The notes under the pieces were generated by a model. It saw nothing but the letters and a program-made list of their open reading frames with translations. It made no database searches and was not told where the DNA came from. Shown here piece after piece: positions 9,797 through 17,159 of a stretch of 64,000 nucleotides of DNA. The position numbers were made by a program, and so were the translations under genes. Position 1 is the stretch's first letter; each line of letters opens with the position of its first letter. Origin of the DNA: Flexivirga aerilata (lineage in GTDB: Bacteria; Actinomycetota; Actinomycetes; Actinomycetales; Dermatophilaceae); NCBI RefSeq assembly GCF_013002715.1, contig NZ_JABENB010000002.1, positions 310,001-374,000 of the forward strand, written 5' to 3'.

Positions 9797-9847
9797 TGGC
9801 GACCCGGTGTGGCGACCTCTGGCGACGTGGCGACCGGGTATGGCGAC
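9797..9847 (+). repeat. Five TGGCGAC iterons
   Basis: TGGCGAC occurs at 9797, 9810, 9820, 9828 and 9841, the outer copies extended to TATGGCGACC. The array ends about 30 nt upstream of the -10 box of the small membrane-protein gene. It could be a regulator array or a chance low-complexity patch. Confidence 0.5.
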
Positions 9848-9878
9848 CACCGGCTGCGCGCCGCCGCGGGTCTACGCA

Positions 9879-9884
9879 TACGGT
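9879..9884 (+). promoter_or_regulatory. -10 element of leaderless gene 9892-10290
   Basis: TACGGT ends 7 nt before the GTG at 9892. It is the main reason for choosing that start over longer frames. Confidence 0.4.
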
Positions 9885-9891
9885 GCATGAC

Positions 9892-10290
9892 GTGACCGCG
9901 AACTCCCGCCGGACGATGTCCTTCTGGCGCCTTGCCGCCGCCCTGATGGCCGTGCAGACGGCGGTGTTGGTGATCCTGGCCCTGGTGCTGATCGTCGTCA
10001 CCCTCACCGGGAACAGCAGCGACACCGCCCGGGCGCTCACCGAGGCGGCCACCGTGCTCGCCCTCGCGGTGTGCGGCGGGCTGCTCGCGTTCGGCTTCTG
10101 GCGTGAGCGCAGCGTCGCCCGCACCCCGTCGCTGCTCTGGAACGGCCTGGCCGCGATCACCGGGCTGACCCTCGCCACCTCCGGCGCACCGGCGATCGGT
10201 GCGGCCGTCGGGCTGATTGCGGTGATCACCTTCGTCATCACCCTCGGCGTGCCGCGATACGAGCTCGAGGACGACGCCCCGGAGAGCTGA
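9892..10290 (+). CDS. Small integral membrane protein, 132 aa
   Basis: Not a recognised family. After a short polar N-terminus (about residues 1-12) it has four hydrophobic segments, near 13-38, 50-67, 80-97 and 100-120, and ends in an acidic tail (ELEDDAPES). The GTG start is chosen from the leaderless -10 box; a longer in-frame start exists at 9796 but would read through the TGGCGAC iterons and give an unlikely basic peptide. It is convergent with the response regulator gene, with a triple repeat in between. Confidence 0.6.
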   Translation: MTANSRRTMSFWRLAAALMAVQTAVLVILALVLIVVTLTGNSSDTARALTEAATVLALAVCGGLLAFGFWRERSVARTPSLLWNGLAAITGLTLATSGAPAIGAAVGLIAVITFVITLGVPRYELEDDAPES

Positions 10291-10324
10291 GCGCGTCGGG
10301 GGTGCTGGGACGTGCTGCGGGCGC

Positions 10325-10453
10325 GCGTGCAGAAGTCGCGACGGTCGCGGGGTGTGCACGCGGAAGTGGGCTGGGGCGTGCAGAAGTCGCGACGGTTGCG
10401 GGGTGCGCACGCGGAACTGGCCCGAGGCGTGCAGAAGTCGCGACGGTCGCGGG
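10325..10453. repeat. Three direct repeats, period 51 bp
   Basis: Units start at 10325, 10376 and 10427. Each begins GCGTGCAGAAGTCGCGACGG and continues with a G-rich half and CACGCGGAA; the third is cut short at the stop codon of the response regulator gene. The copies are nearly identical. They fill the convergent gap between the membrane protein and the two-component genes. Confidence 0.85.
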
Positions 10454-11128
10454 TTACGCCCGCCAGCGATACTCCACCTCCGGCCGCCCGGCGCGGGTGG
10501 GACGGGTGCCGCGGGTCGCGAGCCGGCGGCCGGCGAGGTGCTCGGCGTAGCGGCGGGCGGTGACTCGGCTGACCGAGAGCGCCACCCCGAGCTCGGCCGC
10601 CGTCATACCGGAGTCGGCCGCGCGCAGGGTGGCAGTGACCCGGTCCAGCAGCTCCCGCGACAGCCCCTTCGGCAGGTCCTCGGCCGGCTCGTGGCGCAGC
10701 GTGCCGAGCATCCGGTCGACGTCGGCCTGGGTGTCGAGCTCACCGGCGCTCGCCGCGGCATACTCCAGGTATGCCGTGAGCCGGTCGCGCAGCCCGGCGA
10801 AGACGAACGGTTTGAGCACGTACTGCACCACCCCGAGCGACACCGCCGACCGCACCACCTCCAGCTCGCGCGCCGAGGTGACCGCGATGACGTCCGCGGT
10901 GTGGCCCGCGGCGCGCATCGCGCGCACCACCTCCAGGCCGTGCCGGTCGGGCAGGTTCATGTCGAGCAGCACCAGGTCGACGTCCTCGCGCTGCAACGCC
11001 CGCAGCGCATCGGCGCTCGTCTGCACGGTGGCCGCCACCTCGAACCCCGCCACCCGCTGGACGTATGACGTGTGGGCCCGCGCCGCGACCGGGTCGTCCT
11101 CGACCACCAGCACCCGGAGCGTCCTCAT
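10454..11128 (-). CDS. CitB/DctR-type response regulator
   Basis: A 224-aa regulator: receiver domain with the acidic pair D11-D12 and phospho-acceptor D56 in LLDMNLPDRHG, then a helix-turn-helix output domain (about 165-224, AAELGVALSVSRVTARRYAEHL) typical of the DcuR/CitB family. Its ATG overlaps the stop of the kinase gene by ATGA, so the pair is translationally coupled. The kinase and regulator face away from the dicarboxylate carrier gene, which is the obvious target for control. The ligand is inferred from this context, not from the protein. Confidence 0.88.
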   Translation of the reverse strand: MRTLRVLVVEDDPVAARAHTSYVQRVAGFEVAATVQTSADALRALQREDVDLVLLDMNLPDRHGLEVVRAMRAAGHTADVIAVTSARELEVVRSAVSLGVVQYVLKPFVFAGLRDRLTAYLEYAAASAGELDTQADVDRMLGTLRHEPAEDLPKGLSRELLDRVTATLRAADSGMTAAELGVALSVSRVTARRYAEHLAGRRLATRGTRPTRAGRPEVEYRWRA

Positions 11129-12744
11129 CGGGCGTCCCTCGAGACCGGCAGCCGCACCTCGAAGAGCGCCCCGGACCGCCCGGCGCCCGGGCCGGTGTAG
11201 ACCTCGATGCTCCCGTGCAGCCGCTGCACGGTCTGCGCGACGAGCGCCAGCCCGATGCCGCGCCCGTCGGTGGCCTTGGTGGAGAAGCCGGGGCGGAAGA
11301 CCTCGTCCCGCTCGGCCTCGGTCAGTCCGGGCCCGTTGTCGCTGACGGTGAGCACCAGGTCGTCGCCGTCGCGCTCGCCGGTGAGGCTCACCCGTCGCTC
11401 GCTCTCGTTGTCCGCGACCGCGTCGAACGCGTTGTCCACCAGGTTGCCCACGATCGTCACCAGGTCGTGACTGGTCGCGTCCGTCGGTGGCCACACCTCG
11501 CCGGCGTCGATCGCCAGGTCGATGCCGCGCTCGTGCGCCTCGGCGGTCTTGCCGACCAGCAGCGCGGCGACGGCCGGCTCACCGGTCACCGACTCGACGA
11601 CGGTGTCGGTGAGCCGCTGCGCGTGCTGCAACTGTCCGGTCGCAAACTCCACGGCCTCCTCCGGCTGCCCCAGCTCGATCAGCGACACGATGGTGTGCAG
11701 CCGGTTGTTCGACTCGTGCGCCTGCGCGCGCAGCGCGGTCGCCAGGCTCCGTGCGGAGTCCAATTCCCCTGTCAATCCTTCGAGTTCGGTGCGGTCGCGC
11801 AGAGTCACGACATACCCGAGCACGTCGCCGCGCCAGGTCGCGGCGGCCTTGTTGACGACCAGCACCGCACCGCCCGCGACGTGCAGCTCGTCCTCGCGCG
11901 GAAGGCCGTCGGTCAGCACCTGCTCGATCGAGGCGGGCAGCCCGAGTTGCTCGGTGGGCAGCTGCACGGCGTCTGCGGGCAGACCGAGCAGGCGCGCCGC
12001 CTCGTCGTTGACCACCCGGAGCCGGCCGTGCGGGTCGGTGAGCAGCAGCCCCTCACGGACCGCGTGCAGCACGGCGTCGTGATAGTCGGTCGCCTCCTGC
12101 AGCTGGCGGGCCCCGAGGCCGCGGGTGCGGCGGCGCACCCGCGCGGCGACCAGCACGGTGCCGAGACCGGTGAGCGCCGCCGCGAGGAGGCCGGCGAGCA
12201 GCAGCGCGGGCAACTGGTCGCGCACCCGCGCCGCGACCGCGGACTTGGCGACGCCGACCGCGACCAGCCCGACGACCCGGCCGCCCGACGTCACCGGCAC
12301 GACCGCACGGCGCGAGGGGCCGAGCGTGCCGGTGTAGTCCTCGACGACCTGGCCGCCGCGGCCGGCGTCCGCGATGTGCCCGACGAACTGCTTGCCGATC
12401 TGCGCCGGATCCGGGTGGGTGTAGCGGCGACCGGTCGGGCTCATCACGACCACGAAGTCGGTGTGCGTGCTGCGGCGCACCGCCTCGGCGAGCGGCTGCA
12501 GGGTGGCCGACGGGTCGGTGGTGGAGAGCGCCTGCGCGACCTGCGGGGTGGCGGCGACCGACTCGGCCACCGACAGCACCTGCGCGGTCGCCTGCCGGTT
12601 GCTCGCACTGCGCGCCTGCAGATAGGCCGCGCCGGTGCCGAGCCCGACCACGAGCAGCGCGATCGCCGCCTGCAGGGCGAAGGTCTGCGCCGCGAGGCTC
12701 CACCGGGCGGGGGAGCGGGGGCGCCGGGCAGTGGTCACGGACAT
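11125..12744 (-). CDS. CitA/DcuS-type sensor histidine kinase for carboxylates
   Basis: A 539-aa membrane kinase. Transmembrane helices at about 16-40 and 179-203 bracket an extracytoplasmic PAS-like sensor of the citrate/dicarboxylate type (contains RRYTHPDPAQIGKQF). A cytoplasmic PAS domain follows (about 215-320), then the histidine box AQAHESNNRLH with H343, and an ATPase domain with NLVDNAFDAV, DNGPGL and GRGIGLAL. The family senses C4-dicarboxylates or citrate and activates uptake genes. It is divergent from the dctA-like carrier, with 95 bp between the starts, which supports a role in inducing it. Confidence 0.9.
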   Translation of the reverse strand: MSVTTARRPRSPARWSLAAQTFALQAAIALLVVGLGTGAAYLQARSASNRQATAQVLSVAESVAATPQVAQALSTTDPSATLQPLAEAVRRSTHTDFVVVMSPTGRRYTHPDPAQIGKQFVGHIADAGRGGQVVEDYTGTLGPSRRAVVPVTSGGRVVGLVAVGVAKSAVAARVRDQLPALLLAGLLAAALTGLGTVLVAARVRRRTRGLGARQLQEATDYHDAVLHAVREGLLLTDPHGRLRVVNDEAARLLGLPADAVQLPTEQLGLPASIEQVLTDGLPREDELHVAGGAVLVVNKAAATWRGDVLGYVVTLRDRTELEGLTGELDSARSLATALRAQAHESNNRLHTIVSLIELGQPEEAVEFATGQLQHAQRLTDTVVESVTGEPAVAALLVGKTAEAHERGIDLAIDAGEVWPPTDATSHDLVTIVGNLVDNAFDAVADNESERRVSLTGERDGDDLVLTVSDNGPGLTEAERDEVFRPGFSTKATDGRGIGLALVAQTVQRLHGSIEVYTGPGAGRSGALFEVRLPVSRDAR

Positions 12745-12774
12745 ACCCGACCCGTGAACTCAATGAACACAAAC

Positions 12775-12788
12775 GTGACCCGCATCAC
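12775..12788. promoter_or_regulatory. CRP/GlxR-like box upstream of dctA
   Basis: GTGACCCGCATCAC fits the GTGA-N6-TCAC consensus of actinobacterial cAMP-receptor proteins. It lies 52 bp before the carrier start and 31 bp before the kinase start. The same 14 bases, inverted, occur at 34624-34637 before the acetate symporter operon. Confidence 0.6.
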
Positions 12789-12839
12789 TTCCGACCGCAC
12801 TGTATGACGTGCCCCGATCCGTCCGACTTGGAGACTCTC

Positions 12840-14207
12840 ATGAGCACAGCCGCTCCGGCAGCGCAACCGGTGCAACGCCGCAAGGACCGCACCCACTATC
12901 TCTACCTCGCCGTCATCGCCGCGATGATCGCGGGCGCGGCGGTCGGTTTCATCTGGCCGGACTTCGGTGTCTCGCTGAAGTGGCTCGGCACCGGCTTCGT
13001 CAGCCTGATCACGATGATGATCTCGCCGATCATCTTCTGCACGATCGTGCTCGGCATCGGCTCGGTCCGCAAGGCCACCCAGGTCGGCAAGGTCGGTGGT
13101 CTCGCACTCGGCTACTTCGTGGCGATGTCGACGGTCGCGCTCGCGATCGGTCTGGTGGTCGGCAACATCATCCATCCCGGTGACGGGCTGCACCTGACCC
13201 AGGAGTTGCAGGCCGCGGGGCACAAGCAGGTCGACGCCGAGGCCGGCTCGACGCAGGACTTCATCCTCGGGGTCATCCCCAAGACGCTGCTGTCGTCGCT
13301 CACCGAGGGCAACGTGCTGCAGGCGCTGCTGGTGGCGCTGCTGGTCGGCTTCGCCCTGCAGAAGATGGGCAAGGCCGGTGAGCCGATCCTGGTCGGCATC
13401 AAGCACGTCGAACGCCTCGTCTTCCGGCTGATGGCGATGATCATGTATGTCGCGCCGGTGGGCGCCTTCGGCGCGATGGCGGCGGTGGTCGGCGCCACCG
13501 GGTGGAAGGCACTGCAGAGCCTGGCGGTGGTGATGATCGCCTTCTACATCACCTGCTTCCTCTTCGTCTTCTGCGTGCTCGGCGCGATCCTCTGGTTCGT
13601 GGCAAAAGTCAATGTTTTCAAGCTGTTTCGTTATCTCGGGCGGGAGTTCCTGCTGATCCTGTCGACGTCGTCGTCGGAGTCGGCGCTGCCGCGGCTGATC
13701 GCCAAGATGGAGCACCTGGGTGTCTCGCGCCCGGTCGTCGGCATCACCGTCCCGACCGGCTACTCGTTCAACCTGGACGGCACCGCGATCTATCTGACGA
13801 TGTCGTCGCTCTTCATCGCCGACGCGCTCGACAAGCCGCTCAGCCTGGGGCAGCAGATCTCACTGCTGGTCTTCATGATCATCGCGTCCAAGGGCGCCGC
13901 CGGGGTCACCGGCGCCGGCCTCGCCACGCTCGCCGGCGGGCTGCAGTCGCACCGCCCCGACCTGGTGGGCGGCGTCGGCTTCATCGTCGGCATCGACCGG
14001 ATGATGAGCGAGGCGCGGGCGCTCACCAACTTCGCCGGAAACTCGATCGCCACCGTCCTGGTCGGCACCTGGGTCGGCGAGGTCGACCGGCCACAGCTGG
14101 AGGCGGTGCTCGCCGGGGACCGGCCGTTCGACGAGCAGCAACTGCTCGACGACGAACCGGTGCGGGAGGCGCCGGCCGGGCACAAGGAGCCGGTGCCGGT
14201 CGGTTAG
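12840..14207 (+). CDS. dctA: C4-dicarboxylate carrier (DctA, DAACS family)
   Basis: A 455-aa sodium- or proton-coupled importer for succinate, fumarate and malate. It has the family signatures: the serine-rich loop TSSSESALPRLIAKME and the hairpin GYSFNLDGTAIYLT, within about eight membrane helices plus two re-entrant loops, and a hydrophilic C-terminus after residue 410. The ATG at 12840 is preceded by TTGGAGA; an upstream in-frame ATG at 12804 has no ribosome site and gives a non-family extension. A TATGAC -10 lies near 12802. Divergent from its likely two-component regulators and preceded by the CRP-like box. Confidence 0.92.
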   Translation: MSTAAPAAQPVQRRKDRTHYLYLAVIAAMIAGAAVGFIWPDFGVSLKWLGTGFVSLITMMISPIIFCTIVLGIGSVRKATQVGKVGGLALGYFVAMSTVALAIGLVVGNIIHPGDGLHLTQELQAAGHKQVDAEAGSTQDFILGVIPKTLLSSLTEGNVLQALLVALLVGFALQKMGKAGEPILVGIKHVERLVFRLMAMIMYVAPVGAFGAMAAVVGATGWKALQSLAVVMIAFYITCFLFVFCVLGAILWFVAKVNVFKLFRYLGREFLLILSTSSSESALPRLIAKMEHLGVSRPVVGITVPTGYSFNLDGTAIYLTMSSLFIADALDKPLSLGQQISLLVFMIIASKGAAGVTGAGLATLAGGLQSHRPDLVGGVGFIVGIDRMMSEARALTNFAGNSIATVLVGTWVGEVDRPQLEAVLAGDRPFDEQQLLDDEPVREAPAGHKEPVPVG

Positions 14208-14225
14208 CCGGTTCCCGTCATACCT

Positions 14226-14263
14226 GCTGCTCGTCGCCTGCTCACATGCGGGCGGCGAGCAGC
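14226..14263. terminator. Candidate bidirectional hairpin between dctA and the lipoprotein operon
   Basis: A 13-bp stem with one mismatch (GCTGCTCGTCGCC against GGCGGCGAGCAGC) around a 12-nt loop, spanning the stop codon of the converging lipoprotein gene. No T-tract is seen. Confidence 0.35.
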
Positions 14264-14970
14264 TGCATGATGAGCGGCATCACCTGACCCTGCAGCACCT
14301 GGTCGCTGTCGAAGTTGTCCGACAGGGGAGTGAAGTTGTCGGTGTCGAGCTTCAGCTGCATCGCGGTCCTGCCGTTGCCGATGACGACGGTCCAGGAGTT
14401 GATCGCGCGACTGAGCCGCTGAGTCTTGAAAGCCCCGTCCTTGTAGTAGACGCGGCCGCTGTTGGGTTTGCCGTCGCCGCCGGTGTAGATCGACTGGTCG
14501 CCGCGCCGCTGGGAGTCGTAGTCGCCGAGGACCTTCTCCTCCGTGCCGACCGCGGTGATCGTGGTGGTGATCGTGGAGTCCTCGGAGGAGTTGGGCAGCT
14601 TGACCGCGATCTGCACCTTGCTCGGGCCCTGCGGGTTGAGCGCGATCGTGTAGGCGTCCGGGAAGACGCCGATGAGTTCCTTGATGCTGTAGAGCCGCCC
14701 GGCGACCGGCCAGTTGCCCTGCTCGACGGTGTCCCCGGAAAGCGGCGGGTCGAAGACCGGCAGCGCCGGGTCGAGCACGACCTTGCGGCCCTTGTCGTTG
14801 GCGATCACCACACCCTGGGAGTAGTAGGGCTTGGGTGCCTCGGTGGAGAACGACACCGGCCCGCGCGAAGTCGCGGCGCTGCTGTTGCTCACGACGGTCG
14901 CGCCCTTGCTGCACGCGGCCAGGCCGGTCGCCGCGACGACGGCCGCGGTCACTGCGGCGAGTCGCCTCAT
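14242..14970 (-). CDS. Predicted lipoprotein, third gene of a paralogous exported trio
   Basis: A 242-aa protein with a signal peptide and the lipobox GLAAC ending at C20, so it should be anchored to the outer face of the membrane. Around W87 it has GNWPVAGRLYSIKELIGVFP, the same pattern found in the two upstream products, followed by a beta-rich region and DGAF...SRAINSW. I do not recognise the family. The start ATG overlaps the stop of the preceding gene by ATGA, so the three are one operon. Function is unknown; surface binding is the only safe inference. Confidence 0.7.
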   Translation of the reverse strand: MRRLAAVTAAVVAATGLAACSKGATVVSNSSAATSRGPVSFSTEAPKPYYSQGVVIANDKGRKVVLDPALPVFDPPLSGDTVEQGNWPVAGRLYSIKELIGVFPDAYTIALNPQGPSKVQIAVKLPNSSEDSTITTTITAVGTEEKVLGDYDSQRRGDQSIYTGGDGKPNSGRVYYKDGAFKTQRLSRAINSWTVVIGNGRTAMQLKLDTDNFTPLSDNFDSDQVLQGQVMPLIMQLLAARM

Positions 14971-15800
14971 GATGTCGCCTTCCCAGGGTCGAGTTTGGTG
15001 GCCAGCAACCGGACGAGTGCGGGCACGATCGTGGTGCGGTAGCTGTTGCGGGAGGCCAGGTAGTCGCTCTTCAGCCGGGTGAATCCGACACCGCTGAACC
15101 AGATCTCGCCGGCGACGTTGCCCTTCTGGAGCAGCACCTTGGTGGTGGTGCCGTCGGTGTAGCTCGCCGAGGCGCCGAGGGCGCCGTTGCGGTAGAAGGT
15201 GTAGAGGCCCGGCCGGGCGGCCGACCGTTTGACGTCCGCCGCCAGGTCCTTGGTCCACCGGGCGCCGACGGTCGCCGGCAGCCCGAAGCCGCGGATGTCG
15301 ACCACCAGCTTGCTGCGGTCGTCGGAGCGCTCGCCGTTCATCGTCAGGGTGAGCGTGCAGGTCGTCGGCTTGGTGGTCGCGCCGCCGCCTGGCCGGTCGC
15401 CGGTGCTGCAGCCGGACGGGGTGAGCGCGCTCAGCTGCGGGAGCACCTGGCGCAGTTCGGCCAGCGTGAAGACGTCCTGCGCGGACGGCCAGGTCCCGTC
15501 CATCGGCTTCCTGCCGGTGGCATCCACCTGCACGGCGAACGCCGACGACGGGGTGATCGTGGTGGGCATCGGTGCGACCGCTCCGGACGGCGCGGCCGGC
15601 GGGGTGTATGGCGTGACCTTCGGCGCGGGGGCGCTCGTCACCGGCGCGGCGGGCGCGGCCGCAGCCGGCCGGGCGGAGCCGGCCCCGGGATGACCGGCCG
15701 CGGCATACGCGCCGACGGCGGGGACCGCGACGGCGACCAGGCCGGCAACGGCGATCATCGGCAGCTTGCGGCCGGGGGAGGAGCGTCGTGGGGTGTTCAT
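14967..15800 (-). CDS. Predicted exported protein, second gene of the paralogous trio
   Basis: A 277-aa protein with an N-terminal hydrophobic segment (about 14-35) and no lipobox cysteine, so it is either secreted or tethered by that segment. An Ala/Pro-rich linker runs from about 38 to 78, then comes the shared motif TWPSAQDVFTLAELRQVLPQL and a domain with two cysteines (SGCSTG and TTCTLTL) that could form a disulfide, as in the third protein of the set. It overlaps both neighbours by ATGA. Family not recognised; the likeness to the flanking products suggests tandem duplication. Confidence 0.7.
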   Translation of the reverse strand: MNTPRRSSPGRKLPMIAVAGLVAVAVPAVGAYAAAGHPGAGSARPAAAAPAAPVTSAPAPKVTPYTPPAAPSGAVAPMPTTITPSSAFAVQVDATGRKPMDGTWPSAQDVFTLAELRQVLPQLSALTPSGCSTGDRPGGGATTKPTTCTLTLTMNGERSDDRSKLVVDIRGFGLPATVGARWTKDLAADVKRSAARPGLYTFYRNGALGASASYTDGTTTKVLLQKGNVAGEIWFSGVGFTRLKSDYLASRNSYRTTIVPALVRLLATKLDPGKATS

Positions 15801-16540
15801 GCGTATTTCCGGGGGAGTCGGTCGGCGAGGTCGGCGGCCAGCACGGGGAAGATGCCGGTATTCACGGCGCTACGCCAGTCGGGCAGGGAGGTGAAGCCGA
15901 CGAACCGCAGGTTGATCCAGGCCGCGATGTTGCCGTCGGAGACCAGCACGGAGGCGTTGCCGTTGTCGAGGTAGTAGGCGCCCTTGGCCCCGAACGCGCC
16001 CTGCTCGAAGAACCGCTCGTCGGCCTTGCGGCTGGAGAAGCTTGCGTTGCGGGCGTTCTGCCAGTCGGTGGTGATGCGTTGGTCGGCGGCGACCGCGACG
16101 AGGTCGACGGTGATGCTGCTCGGGTAGGCGGCGCTGCCGCCGGGCAGGGTGAGGTCCCAGGTGCAGGAGGCGTTCTTGGCGGTGCTGCCGCTCGGGCCGC
16201 TGGTGCCCTTGACGCACGACTTCTTGGTGACCGCGGTTGCCTCGGGTACCGCCGCCTTGAGCTGAGCCTCCGTGAGCACGTCGGCCGCGTCCGGCCACTG
16301 CTCGGTCGGCACGTTGGGGTTGGTCGAGTCCTTGGCGAGGGTGAACGACCAGGTGCCGTCTCCGGTGGTCTTGCGGCCGGGGCTGCCGGTCGGCGTGCTG
16401 CCGGCGATCAGGCCCTGCTGCCCCGGGTCGGCCGACCACGGGGGAGGCGTCGCGGTGTTCCCGCCGCCACCACAGCCGGTCAGCAGTCCGGCACCGAGCG
16501 CAATCGCCGCGGACGCGGCGATGCCACGTGCCCTGTGCAT
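15797..16540 (-). CDS. Predicted lipoprotein, first gene of the paralogous trio
   Basis: A 247-aa lipoprotein: signal peptide with lipobox LLTGC ending at C23, a Gly/Pro-rich linker, then EQWPDAADVLTEAQLKAAVPEA, matching the motif of the two genes downstream, and a cysteine pair (KKSCVKG and ASCTWDL) spaced as in the second protein. The region FFEQGAFGAKGAYYLDNGN also echoes the FYRNGALGASASYTDGT of its neighbour. First gene of a three-gene operon with ATGA overlaps. No function can be assigned from sequence. Confidence 0.7.
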   Translation of the reverse strand: MHRARGIAASAAIALGAGLLTGCGGGGNTATPPPWSADPGQQGLIAGSTPTGSPGRKTTGDGTWSFTLAKDSTNPNVPTEQWPDAADVLTEAQLKAAVPEATAVTKKSCVKGTSGPSGSTAKNASCTWDLTLPGGSAAYPSSITVDLVAVAADQRITTDWQNARNASFSSRKADERFFEQGAFGAKGAYYLDNGNASVLVSDGNIAAWINLRFVGFTSLPDWRSAVNTGIFPVLAADLADRLPRKYA

Positions 16541-16633
16541 GAACGATCCCCCTTCGTCGGCCTGGCAGTTGCCCGCACATTATGACCCGGGCCCGGCCGG
16601 AGTCGTTCCATGGCCGCCACGGCGGGTCCGGTG

Positions 16634-16948
16634 TCAGGCGATGACGAGCAACAGATCTCCGCCGGCCACCTGCTGATGTGACCGTATGGCGAGGCGCGCG
16701 ATCCGGCCGCTCACCGGCGCCGTCACGACCGCCTCGAGCTTGGTGAGTTCGACGATCGCGACCGCGTCGCCCTCGGCCACCTCGTCGCCGGCGCGGACCA
16801 GCAGGGTCACGACGCCGCCGAAGCGGGCGACCACCTCCACGCCGGCGCCCGGGCCCGCCCCGGTGGGATCGTCCGCCGCGACGGCACGCCCGATGCGCTC
16901 GCCGTCACGAGGTCCCTTCGCGAGGTCCTCAGCCAGGTCCTTTGCCAC
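16634..16948 (-). CDS. Small biotinyl/lipoyl-like domain protein with a variant acceptor motif
   Basis: A 104-aa protein. Residues about 36-104 are a biotinyl/lipoyl hammerhead: GVVTLLVRAGDEVAEGDAVAIVE, then LTKLEAVVTAPVSGRIARLAI and GDLLLVIA. The lysine (K70) sits where biotin is attached, but the usual AMKM is replaced by LTKL. The GTG start at 16948 has a TACGGT box 7 nt upstream, so the message is probably leaderless. Such stand-alone domains carry biotin for acyl-CoA carboxylases; with this motif, biotinylation is uncertain. No carboxylase gene is nearby. An N-terminal extension is possible but reads as non-coding. Confidence 0.7.
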   Translation of the reverse strand: MAKDLAEDLAKGPRDGERIGRAVAADDPTGAGPGAGVEVVARFGGVVTLLVRAGDEVAEGDAVAIVELTKLEAVVTAPVSGRIARLAIRSHQQVAGGDLLLVIA

Positions 16949-16955
16949 GACCGCC

Positions 16956-16961
16956 ACCGTA
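16956..16961 (-). promoter_or_regulatory. -10 element of the leaderless biotinyl-like gene
   Basis: TACGGT on the minus strand, 7 nt before the GTG at 16948. Confidence 0.45.
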
Positions 16962-17046
16962 CTCAACGCGCCGCCCGCGGCATACCGGATCGCCGCACTC
17001 TGAACACGCACGACCGGCACGACCGGCACCACCCACATCACCACCC

Positions 17047-17139
17047 GCACCGAAAGGCCCACGTACGCGACGAGAGGCCCACGAAATCACGCGGATTTCG
17101 TGGGCCTCTCGGTGCGGTGCTGTGCCTCTCGATGGAGAG
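17047..17139. repeat. Nested inverted repeats downstream of the DHA2 exporter
   Basis: An 18-bp perfect stem (17071-17088 with 17094-17111, 5-nt loop) reads CGAGAGGCCCACGAAATC on its left arm. A further copy, GCACCGAAAGGCCCACG at 17047-17063, can pair instead with 17099-17115, so two alternative hairpins compete. A small CTCTC/GAGAG hairpin sits at 17126-17139. It follows the exporter stop and may terminate it, though no T-tract is present. Confidence 0.7.
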
Positions 17140-17159
17140 AGTGCGCCGGTGCGGCGTCG

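Larger units (their letters stand above)
9518..9891. other. 374-bp intergenic region upstream of whiB1 and a small membrane-protein gene
   Basis: No gene is credible here. It holds the whiB1 leader and promoter on the minus strand, a 15-nt perfect palindrome at 9604-9618, and five copies of TGGCGAC between 9797 and 9847. I could not settle on a -35/-10 pair for whiB1. Confidence 0.6.

Noticed and set aside
15797..16540. Assignment of the exported trio to DUF3558/LpqN-type lipoproteins
   Set aside because: Only lipid anchoring and linker composition agree; the shared WP motif could not be matched to that family by eye.
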